Origin: Brachynemurus nebulosus
Lineage: Eukaryota; Arthropoda; Insecta; Neuroptera; Myrmeleontidae
Assembly (NCBI GenBank): GCA_035578155.1
Contig: JAPWDM010000008.1
Span: 29,785,280-29,849,279 of the forward strand
Reading direction: 5' to 3'
Length of the DNA stretch: 64,000 bases
The notes beneath the pieces were generated by a model. It was not told where the DNA came from. It was given only the letters and a program-made list of their open reading frames with translations, and searched no databases. This document shows positions 53,901 through 64,000 of this stretch, piece after piece. A program made the translations under genes and the position numbers. Positions within the stretch are counted from its first letter, which is position 1. Every line of letters starts with the position of its first letter.

Positions 53901-56900
53901 CGTAAGGTTCTTGTGAACATCATTTAATTACTTAATGAATTCAAATACTTTAACTTACTAACGGTGAAAAAATTTTCAAAATTTTCGACATTCGCTAAAA
54001 AAATCATTGAAAAATATTTGATATGTTTCGATCAATTAATGGTCAACATCAGCAAATAAAAGTTACTAAAATCGAAGAAAAGAATGAGTTATTTGTCCGT
54101 AGAAATTAAAATACAAATTCTGAAAACGAGCAAAGAAATATTGAAAAAACTAGATCGGCAAAACATTCTGACAAATAACACTACCCAACTAATACTTGCC
54201 AATTTGAATGAAACTTAACATACTTATTAAACAGCGAAAAATATTAAATACGTGTTTTTTTATTTCGGCTAAATACGCTTTTTAGGGGTAGAAAACACCA
54301 TTCAACCTCTGTAGATGAAAACAGTTATAGCTAAATATTTTTGAAACGGCATATTTTTTGAAAAAAGGGCTGAGTACCAAATTTGTAGAATTTAAAGCGA
54401 TGCACTTGATAGTGACCCTGAAATCGATTTTCAAGGTCAGTTGAAAATGATTAGCCATTGCCGAACTTTGACCATATCCTGTACCTATAAGCAGTAATTT
54501 CATGTATTGACTCAATCTATCTTCAAAATTGATTTGTTGCGTTATTTTTCTAAAATAAAAAAAATAAAAACCTGACGAAATGAAAAAATAGGCGCAAATT
54601 TATAGAAAAAATTAGAAGAAAACATTTTTGTAAGTAATTTTAGAAGTTAAGAAAAGATTTAATATCACTCCAATTGTAAGTTAAACATTAACTTTATGTT
54701 ATATTAGAAATTTTCAAAATTTTTTAAAATTTTTATTGCTACTCTATAGTTATCATATTAGGAATTCAATTCAACATATGATTAACTATTATTTTTCCGA
54801 TTGCGATTGAGCAAGTATTTTTCAAAATTACTTCTTGATCACTTATTTTCTATCTTGCATGTGAAATTCGTTCGAATATACTTTGAACCATTTAGGGATG
54901 AAAAGTAAACTACTCCTTTTGAAAAATATTAAATGATTTTCAAATGACTTTGGAAATTGACCTCAAGGTCAACTTCAAAGTCAAGTGCATCACGAGAGTC
55001 AAGTGCTTCAAGATCATCAAGTGCATCACTTTGAACTCTATAACTTTGGTCCTAAGCACTTTTTTCAGAAAATATATCGTACCATAATCCACTTCTATGT
55101 TGATTCCTGGTCTCTTTTCCTGCGTTTCTAATATTTATGTCAATAAAAAATGTGCTACCGTAGACAAGGATGAATAGGTACGCATTCCGACTTCACACCG
55201 TATTTTTTTGTATTTATTTTATGAGTACCTAATCTTTAATATATTAAAAATTTACGCGAAGATGGTCACTTTATCAGCAGTATCCAAAAAAATTTAAAAA
55301 TATCGGTGGTTTTTGAAAAATTAACAAAAATCGTATAATTTCTTCTCTATGAAAAATTGGGGTCAAAAGAGACGAGAAAAGAGTAAATGGGGACAACCCG
55401 TAGGGTCGACCAAAATTGAAATTCTGATATAAAATAATTTCGAACTTTTTGTATTTATACATTCAAAAAAGAAATAATAGGTACTTGATGATTTTCTGTA
55501 AAAATAAACGTAGAATCTAAAATAAAGTTTATATACTCCTGTCGTTTACCCCTAAGTTTATATTCCTCCTATTCTTATTTTAGTTCAAAAAATAATTTTT
55601 CAAAAGACTAAGACATAATAATTAATAACAGTGAGATTCTACGTCCATTTTCAGACTTTTGTTTATTAAATTGCGTAAAAGCTAGTAAATGCAATAACAG
55701 ATATGATGAATTTATAAGGATTTTCTTGTACTACAAAATCTTAAAAATATGGAAACGCGTACTTTTTTTTCGTTAATTGTGTTTTATTCTTTTGCACAAA
55801 ATTTTAAAAATACTTTATTTTCTTAAGAAAGGGAGGCAACTTTAGTCACAGATATGCCTATGAACAGTTTTTGGTAATCCGGGAAAAACGAAAACACTTT
55901 TTAAAATTTTTTTATTGTTAAAATCGAAATGTTCTTTTAAAGAGGGTTAAAATTACCATATTTTATATTAAAATTTTAACACAATCACTCCCTAATTAAC
56001 GAGCCTTACTTAATATTAGCAAATTGAGAAAAAACACGTCAATTAGATTTTTTTACACAGATTTTATTTGTTATATAATTCAAAAGGATATTTTAAAAAT
56101 GTGTATGAATGGCTTTCATTAAATAAATTTCAATATATTTTCCATTTATTTTAACAGTGGAATGTCCTTATTAGTGGCTATACTTTCGGCTTGGAGCGAA
56201 TTAGACGAAGATTTTCTTCTAAAACCAAATTTAATAATTAATTAAAGAAATAAAAAAAAATTTGTGGATTTCCTACCGTTCAAATATGATCTTTATTGTA
56301 TGTATCTTTATTGTATGTAAAAATGTTATTACATTTTTTCAAAAAACTGTAAGTAAACTGTAAAATTTTCTTTACAAATATGTTAAAATAGAGAAATGTT
56401 TCCTTTTTAATTTATTTTTAACTCTTTTTAAATGATTCACTTTAAAATTTTTTAATATTTCTTAATCGAAATTTCATAAAAGAATGTGTCAAAATTTAAA
56501 AAAATTTTTCTTTGTTAAAAAAAAAAATTGAATGTGCAAAATTATTTAATATTAGAATGCTCTGATTATACAATTCTAATCATAACTGTATTGTCAATTG
56601 GATAAAAAATTACGTAAAAATATTATTGTTTGAATATGATTTAACGTAATTTTTATACGATTGAAGCAAACTCTTATTAATTTTAGGAAGGTGTAAATAT
56701 AATCTAAATTCTGATCATATCACATAACAGATATCGTCGGGATTTTTTTTGTAAAAAAAAATGGAACAGAGATACATTATAAAAACATTTAACTGACAGA
56801 GAAATAGAATATAGCCGAATCGTTAAATTGGATTAAAAAAATCATGACACGCTACTTATAAAGCGGCTTTTTTCGAATTTAGCTCGCAAAAAATGAGACA

Positions 56901-56949
56901 GAAAAAAAAAGAATGCGAGTGCGAGTGAAATGGAGAACGACATATTTCC
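53901..56949. other. Long AT-rich stretch without gene
   Basis: The only structured parts are the dispersed repeat at 55150-55450 shared with 44125/45655 and a CAAGTGC-TCA pair near 54980-55025. No exon recognised. Confidence 0.5.
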
Positions 56950-57220
56950 TAGTTTTTCTCGAAAAGTAAGTAATTTAGAGCAACGGTATAAAAACATTTT
57001 TTATGCGTTTTACCTTTTACAATGGCTTAGTGTAAAAAAAAATTTGAAAAATTGCTTAATTCTGGCAAAAAACTCATTTTGTTGACAAAAAACGCCCGGA
57101 AAACCTACTTCTGGGCATCCGACGTGTCTGGCTAACGAACTCATCCAACGATTTGGAAAATCGAATTCGCACACAAAATTTCATAAGCATTAAACGTTTC
57201 GTTCGAGAGTTATCGCGCGG

Positions 57221-57296
<76 letters not shown>

Positions 57297-57420
57297 TTTA
57301 GTGAATATCATTTTCGTATTCTAGGGACCTCAAAACATATTTCTGATATGGTCTCGGGCTTAGGTCGCATCATGACACCTGGCGTAAAAGCTGAATTTCC
57401 AGTTTTGGAAATTCGCTAAA
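56950..57420 (+). repeat. Dispersed repeat family A, copy 4 with long (TA)n
   Basis: Contains GGCATCCGACGTGTCTGGC and CGTTTCGTTCGAGAGTTATC, then an uninterrupted TA run at about 57224-57292, and ends AAATTCGCTAAAA. The YIYIYI reading frame over the run is an artefact. Confidence 0.8.
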
Positions 57421-58515
57421 AATTGACTCATCGTCAAAACCCTTACTTTTTTTTTAAAGAAAAAGTATTCAAATTATTTCAACTGTTTTCAGAATTATGG
57501 ATACATGTTACGTGAAATTTACGATTCAGTACACGTAATACTATACAAAATTAAAAATAAAAAAAAATTTAATAATAATACAACTTCAAAACGCGTTACC
57601 AAGTATCAAAACACACACATATGTAGTATATATCTCTATTTATCTATACACGTATCTTTAACTATCAGTTAATTCACGTGACATATTTGCTTACGTAAAG
57701 TGACGTCAAACAACTGCGTGATCATTGAAACGAATCGTTTATGTTCGTTGAAATTCGTCTATTTACGACTGATACACATATCTGATGATAATACATACAT
57801 ATATGTGTAAGTATAAGTACGTATACGTATGGACGTGTAACGTGTCATTTTTTGTTTTCAATAATTTTTTTTATTTACATATTTATTTTATATATGTGGA
57901 ATTGTGTATAGCATACATATTTGATATTACTACATATATATGTATATGCATAATTTTAACATACGTAACGTACAAATTTAAATGTATGTGTTAATTTTTG
58001 TTTATGTTATTTAAGTCAGAGTTTATTTTTAGTCGAAGAGAAAAAATTTTTAATGAAAGGCAGTCAGTCGATGCTTTAAAGTGTGAATCATTATTATCTA
58101 TGTACAATATACACGTGGATATTTCAGTAAAAATCTTTGAATTTCGTTCTGAAAAACAAGTTACTATATAAAAATTTTATAATTTATATAAAATATGAAA
58201 TTTAATAATTAATAATAAAAAAGTTGAGTATGTAACAGTCTGAAAATATTTCCATAATCACTGGAAATTTTGTTGTGCAGAACTAGGATTTTAAGTATAT
58301 GTGATTTCAATTTGTTTTTGAATCTTTTGCTACAACGTTGCCAGATGTTGACAAATTTTAGGTTAATAATTTGTTTTTAACAACACATCTCTTCAAATTC
58401 TTTTTATCGCATACATGGTTAAACAGATTTACTTGTTTACTGTGTAAAATTTTAGCGATGTAACTAAATATCGTTACCCTAATCAAAATTCACATAGTGA
58501 TTGTCATGATTATCA
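57421..58515. other. AT-rich stretch
   Basis: TATGTA-type simple repeats near 57790-57960. Nothing coding. Confidence 0.5.
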
Positions 58516-58519
58516 AACT

Positions 58520-58665
58520 GCAGCGGCTGGGACTCAAATTTGGATCTCATGGTACTATTCGAGCGGCTTACCCATTAGGCTACCGAACTGTTGTTCGAGA
58601 GACACTCCCGTTCGATAATCAGTCAATCACATACTCTCTTTAATGCGAGATGCAGTTATATTTTT
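58520..58665 (-). repeat. tRNA-Thr-derived SINE, diverged copy
   Basis: The minus strand reads TCGCATTAAAGAGAGTATG, GGGAGTGTCTCTCGAACA, GGTAGCCTAATGGGTAAG and TTTGAGTCCCAGCCGCT, clearly the same order as 25785-25910. The anticodon stem and T stem are degraded. Confidence 0.75.
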
Positions 58666-59718
58666 AATTTCAAATATCATGAATTTTTCAAGCACATCCA
58701 ATCGCAATTTTACATACGGAGCCCCGCCTGACTTCAAAATTCGTGCTATTATTTTTTACTTTTTGAAGTCGGTTTTTTAAAAGAGCATTTTATATTTAAA
58801 GACTCAACTAACCTCGTAACCCCAGCATTACATTTTTCAAGTTGGTAGATCTGCTAACTACTAACTGTAAAAAACAATATTGCTTAGTATGCGAAGTTTA
58901 CTGTTTTGGACTTACGAGGTCTACTAATTAGGGCACCGATATGACCCATTTTCCGTAAGAAGAATGCTTGGAAATTGAAAAAGTGACCACGAGCGTTCTA
59001 GTGGTTGCTGGTTGGTTTTTTTAATCGATTCGGAATTTAAAGTAAAATAATACTATTTTTTATTAAGCCCCGACAACAATACATAGTTTGAAAACAATTC
59101 TTATAAATATTAAGTTTAAGTATTTATTCTAAAATTTCATACTGTCAGTATGTTTCCTCTCTCTAAAGAAATGTATTAAATTCATTTATTTTCTATATCA
59201 ATGGTGTATGCTGATATGTTACGTAACATTTATAACTACATATTATTTTCATTAATCCTATTTCTCATAGAGACACCCCCATCTAATAAAAAAAACTATG
59301 TGAATGTTTTTTTTTTTAAATTTTGAATTGATTAAAAAATATTAACTACTAGGACGCTCGTGGTCAATTTTTGTTAAAAATTAGGGTAAAGTCGCTAACC
59401 TATATCGTTAGCTGGTAGGTTACCAGATAACTAATTACCCAAATATTTTTAAAATCATGGTTTTATTATTTGTTTGTGTATTGGTACCACAATTTACCCC
59501 CCCCCCCCTCCCAGTGGAGCGAGCGACAGTGACATCAAAATATTACCCCTAAAAATTTAATGAAAATTTCCCCTTTGTAATGATGACAGACATGGCTGTG
59601 ACTACGAAACCCTAAATCGCGTGGTCGTTCAACTCCCACCCTGTTGTAGGGGTTTACCGCGCATGTTCAAGGGTGGTAAACCTTGAGGTGTTTCGATTTT
59701 CAATTGATATGTAAGAAT
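58666..59718. other. Intergenic stretch
   Basis: A C run (about 59499-59508) is the only notable simple sequence. Nothing coding. Confidence 0.45.
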
Positions 59719-60979
59719 TAGTGATGTCGGATGATTAATCAATTAGTCGGTTCAATCAACTAATATTGTTTACATTTAGTCATTTTTTAGTCGACTATTT
59801 TACCTTCAATTAAATGATTAAAAACGACTAAATTAACAATTTTTCTGTATTATTTATTGGACTTCAAAAAATGAAAATTACAAAATTATTATCTATTTGT
59901 ATGATTTTTCACTTTTATGTGCTTAAGGTTAGTTACCTTGTGACATGCTAGTAGAAAAAATTGCAAACCAAAATTACTTTATGTCATTATTGTCTGTATT
60001 AGTGGATAGATGTTGATGCGTACTATTTTTCATACGAACATGTATATGCATACTTTCAAACAGCCTGTGTGTACACACTTACACCATCAAAGTTTTTTAT
60101 GATAAATGTTTTGGCATCATTGTGATTTACCCAACAAACATATTAAGTGGTATGAATATGCGTTTGGAGCGCTTTATTTTTTTACCTGTACAAGATAGAC
60201 AGGTGCTCTCGCGGATTTTCAAACTTAACCGATCAATCTTTCCCAAATTACAAGGACAATCAGATATAGTATTCTTCTTTATACTATTAAAATTTAAAAC
60301 TATTCTGTCGAAAAGTTGAATGTCGAGGCAACTACCTTAATGATTTCTTAAAAGGAAAATATTAAAAGTTCACAATTAAATTCAAAAGAAAAACATGTTT
60401 TTGAAAGCGTTACATACGTTACCCTATTCATGAATTCGACTAAAAATTTAGTCGATTAGTCGACTACTCTATGCTCGATATGTTCGACTAATGACTAATT
60501 TTATCTGAAAAACAATTTTAGTTAATTAACGCTTTTAAACAAACCATATGGAAAAATTTTTTTGTGTTAAAATGCCGGACTTTTTACTATCAGTAATAAG
60601 TACAATAGATAAGGTTACAAAAAAAGAAAAAGAAAAAATATTCGACAGAAATGATATTTCAGATAGGTCACACGCCAATTTTAATATATCGTCGAAAAAA
60701 CCCGAGGTTCGACAGTATAAAAAATCAAAAATCCCAACATCAAAAAAGTGAATCCTAAGAATTTACAAAATATAAATTATACTAAACTATGTTAATAAAA
60801 TTGAAAAATTATTTAGAATTATACCGCATTTTGGAAAATTTGTCACAGATGGCGGCACCTGTACCAGTGAACATATACATATTACAGCATTTTGAGCCGC
60901 CATATTGTAGGACGAGTTAACTCGTCTTAATCATTTAAAGGTTAAAATCGACTAACTGTTTCTCGGCTCGACATCACTA
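59719..60979. mobile_element. hAT-type element (1261 bp) with perfect 8-bp target duplication
   Basis: Flanked by GTAAGAAT at 59711-59718 and 60980-60987. The left end is TAGTGATGTCGGA; the right end read inward is TAGTGATGTCGAG. Subterminal TAGTCGACTA palindromes match the smaller element at 32514-32981. Its interior was enlarged by the TTAA-type insertion at 59927-60336. No hAT transposase is readable. Confidence 0.88.
59927..60336. mobile_element. TTAA-flanked MITE nested in the hAT element
   Basis: TTAA borders at 59923-59926 and 60337-60340. Ends GGTTAGTTACCTTGTGACAT on the left and GGTAGTTGCCTCGACATTC from the right. About 87% of it recurs in 62324-63201. It was inserted after the hAT element and is therefore younger. 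Confidence 0.75.
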
Positions 60980-60987
60980 GTAAGAAT

Positions 60988-61590
60988 ATGTATGAAAATC
61001 GGATGTAACGTTTAAAAATTATATTATTCACTGCGTATTACGATAAGATATTTATTATTTTCAATAAAAAAAATTTTTGTACGTTACACGAGAAATTTAT
61101 CAGTCAAGTAGCGGTCAAGACTGGATTACTTTGAAACGGACTGTAATAAGCAGTTAAGCACGTATACATATGTTTATGAATTCGTAAACACAGGGCAGCG
61201 CCTAGCAACTAAATCCAACTGAACTTTTTATCAATACACAAACGATAAGTATATGTATATTATGTACGCATACGTATGCTGAATGTTTGTAAATATATAG
61301 CCATACATAATACATACGCGACAATATATAATATACGTATAATATACATATATACATACTTACATACTACGTACATATATATGTATATTAAAAATACTGA
61401 ACGAACGCGTTTTTTATTTGTATTTATAAGTATATTATGTATGTACCTAATATACATATATATATATAGTATATATACCAGTGATATTCAACCTTTTTTA
61501 CTACGCGAGCTACGATTCTATTATACTTGACGATCTATTTCCTTACATATGAATTACAAGACAAATCGATTAAGCCCACTTTTAAAATGT
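60988..61590. other. AT-rich stretch with TATGTA simple sequence
   Basis: TATATACATA-type repeats at 61240-61480. The frames here are simple-sequence products. Confidence 0.5.
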
Positions 61591-61599
61591 TTTCAAATT

Positions 61600-62045
61600 C
61601 AAGCGTGAAGTATTTGATTCGAATCGAAAATTCAGCTATTACAGCCACTGGTCATGACGCGATTTAAGCTCGAGACTGATAGAAATTTCTTTTTTAGATC
61701 CCTAGAAGAAGAAAATGGCATTCCCTAAAATTTATATATATGTATATGTATGTATGTATTTATGTGTTCGCGGAGTAATTCTCGAACGAAACATTCTATT
61801 TTTACGAAATTTGCTGAAAACGTTGGAAGTTCAAACATCTTGGATGAGCTCTTCATCTAAATATGTCCGATGCCCGAAACATGATTTCTTGGGCATTTCT
61901 CGTGACAAAAATAGTTTTTTGCCAAAATTTCCTCAAGTTCAAAAGTTTTTGCGACATTTTTTTTACAAATAGTTTTAGTTTTTTTACAAAAAAAAAAAGG
62001 TTTTTGAACTATCATTCTACAACTTGTCTATGAGACGATGATGAT
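61600..62045 (-). repeat. Dispersed repeat family A, copy 5
   Basis: Read on the minus strand it shows the same order as copy 1, with a TATGTATG microsatellite at about 61736-61762 and ATTCTCGAACGAAACATTC at the conserved position beside it. Confidence 0.75.
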
Positions 62046-62323
62046 GAACGAACTTTATGTGAGTATTAGCTGAAAAAACAGCAACAATACAAAGTAGAAA
62101 AAGTTCCAAAATTGTGATATCAATAAAAAGAAGTACAATAAAATAGTAAGGTTAGTCGATCCAGATGCTTTCAGGGTTTTTTATTTTAAAATATTTCTCT
62201 TTTTTGGAGAATATAAGTTAGAAAAAATTGATTAAGAATTCACAAAGATGACACACAAAGACTTCGCTTCTATTGACCCAAACCAACTCATTTTCTCGGC
62301 CTTTGACTAATTAAACATTTTAA

Positions 62324-63201
62324 GGTAGTTATCTTGTGACATGCTAGTAGAAAAAATTGCAAACCAAAATTACTGTATGTCATTATTGTCTGTATTAGTG
62401 GATAGATGTTGATGCCTACTATTTTTCATACGAACATGTATATGCATACTTTCAAACAGCCTGTGTGTACACACTTACACTATCAGAGCTTTTTATGATA
62501 AATGTTTTGGCATCATTGTGACTTACCCAACAAACATATTAAGTGGTATGCATGTGCGTTTGGAGCGCTGTTACTTTTTTCACCTGTACAAGATAGACAG
62601 GTGCTCTCGCGGACTTTTTAATGTATCTATCACCGTTTTTGCTACGTAAGCGGTGAACGCTATTCATGAATTTTCAATATTGTTTAAACAATATCAAAAA
62701 ACATTTCCGGGAGTTAACATTATCCATAAATGTTCTTCTCGGTAATCCCTACAAGAATCTCTTTTTAAAAAATTTTTACGTCTATTCTAAAATTAATGTT
62801 TGGTGAGATAGGGCTTAAAATTAGTGCTACTGGACTAATAATTTTCAATACATGAAAGTATTCTGTGTGACATACATATGTACTGTATACAAATAAATAC
62901 CAAGAAACCAGTTATTTAATATACAGTATTGCCAGACTGCTTCGGGACTTATTAATCTTTGTTTCCCTAGTTTTTTATTGAATTCTGTCGAGTCATTATA
63001 TTGTTAAATACAAAATAAGGGAACGTAGTCAGAATTTTGAGATCTAATAATACATGGAGTAGATACAAACTTTAACCCTAATTATCTTAACTCAGAAGCG
63101 ATCAATCTTTCCCAAATTACAAGAACAATCAGATATAGTATTCTTCTTTATACTATTAAAATTTGAAAACTGTCGAAAAGTTGAATGTCGAGGTAACTAC
63201 C
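62324..63201. mobile_element. TTAA-flanked element, long form
   Basis: TTAA borders at 62320-62323 and 63202-63205; ends GGTAGTTATCTTGTGACAT and, from the right, GGTAGTTACCTCGACATTC. Both terminal portions match 59927-60336; the middle (about 62627-63095) is extra. It is either the longer ancestor or a copy with its own insertion. No long frame. Confidence 0.7.
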
Positions 63202-63457
63202 TTAACGAAATAAAATATTAAGGTTAACTAAAGGGCGGGTCTCGCATATCATAAGAAATCGATCGGTCTCTAAAAATCAAATAACTAGTTTTCACACCTT
63301 TAGGCTTATTATTCCTAAAAAGATCACAAAAACCTGATTAACACAAGTATTTAATTTATATGGTTTAGAAGTTACAAGAAATCGCGAACTGATACAATAA
63401 TAAAACTTGCAGTGTCTTATAACATTTATTTTATATTTTGAAACTTTTACACTGGGG

Positions 63458-63923
63458 GCGTTCGCCAGAAAATTTTGTTAGTCTAACGTTAACTAACGGA
63501 GCTTTCACCGTTACAAACCAGAGGGTTCTGATTCAAAAAATTAAGGCACTTAAATATTTTTTCATGGTTTTTCACGGTATTGGGAAATCAAATGGAGGCG
63601 TGGTTTAATATTTAACAGTTTGTATTTTGCAAACTAAACAGCACAAATTTTGTGAATTGTCAAAATCTAATAAACAAACCTTGCTTACTGACAGTGTAGT
63701 TAATTTTTTTACCATTAGTTCGCGTATCTAAGTTTTACGATTCCCAATAAATACTTAACTTCTGAAGTACAGGCACAATTAAAGACTATGGGATAAAAAC
63801 AATCGGTCACTATGTTAGAAATTGTTGTTTTGCATGTTAATTTTTTGAATCAGAGCCCGCTGGTTTGTAATGGTGCAAGCTCCGTTAGCTAATGTTAGGT
63901 TAACAAAATTTTCTGGCGAACGC
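63458..63923. mobile_element. MITE with GCGTTCGCCAGAAAATTTTG ends
   Basis: Perfect inverted ends of about 22 bp. Inside, AACGGAGCTTTCACCGTTA and TAATGGTGCAAGCTCCGTTA form a second inverted pair. The interior is shared with 20580-20940. Target duplication not resolved. Confidence 0.75.
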
Positions 63924-64000
63924 GAGGATTGATAGATGTTATATAGACTGATTTATATATTTATAGGCAGAAAAAACAAAAATATTATACATACATATTA

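Noticed and set aside
1..64000. CRISPR array, prokaryotic operon, endogenous virus
   Set aside because: Tandem repeats here have no spacer pattern, reading frames are spliced and eukaryotic, and no capsid, envelope or retroviral pol blocks were seen apart from the LINE fragment.

Overview
The window is strongly AT-rich eukaryotic DNA that looks like an arthropod, most likely insect, nuclear genome. The evidence is introns with GT..AG borders, a fossil Jockey-clade LINE, a Tc1/mariner-type fossil transposase, tRNA-derived SINEs and several classes of small non-autonomous DNA transposon. I cannot place the order. No prokaryotic operon, CRISPR array, rRNA or convincing viral gene is visible. Most of the bases are transposable elements and their debris, nested in one another and inside introns.

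Four host genes are supported, all on the minus strand. (1) 14537-14649: the first coding exon of a GRK2-type G protein-coupled receptor kinase (Gprk1); its other exons must lie left of the window. (2) 19505-20417: a complete two-exon PRKRIP1-like gene, a spliceosome-associated dsRNA-binding protein. (3) 21827-29874: a two-exon gene for a low-complexity Asn/Ser/Lys/Glu-rich protein of about 810-840 residues that I do not recognise, with a 5.5 kb intron full of transposons and an apparent frame problem just after the intron. (4) 43572-47083: the last two exons of an IRF2BP-family transcriptional co-regulator with the C-terminal RING-like domain; the N-terminal zinc-finger exon is not in the window.

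Layout. 0-14 kb: an RTE-like tail, a TA-flanked GGGTTG element, foldbacks, a Jockey fossil, a ~155-bp tandem array, a 1 kb poly-A retro-insertion and a second GGGTTG element. 14-31 kb: genes 1-3 plus a piggyBac-like MITE. The intron of gene 3 holds a ~165-bp satellite split by a TTAA-flanked element carrying a palindromic tRNA-Thr SINE cluster, followed by a 2.1 kb TA-flanked element. 31-43 kb: gene desert with a hAT MITE (8-bp target duplication) and an inverted SINE pair. 43-47 kb: IRF2BP with a fossil mariner in its intron. 47-64 kb: gene desert with hAT-like, TTAA-type and microsatellite-bearing repeats.

The most striking object is the 2.1 kb element at 26898-29003. It consists largely of ~103-bp units in two inverted tandem arrays. 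Seven units carry a perfect three-module heat-shock element and two more a degenerate one. A second theme is that several independent transposons repeat their own terminal motif throughout their interior. The genes show no common pathway; they share only a strand.
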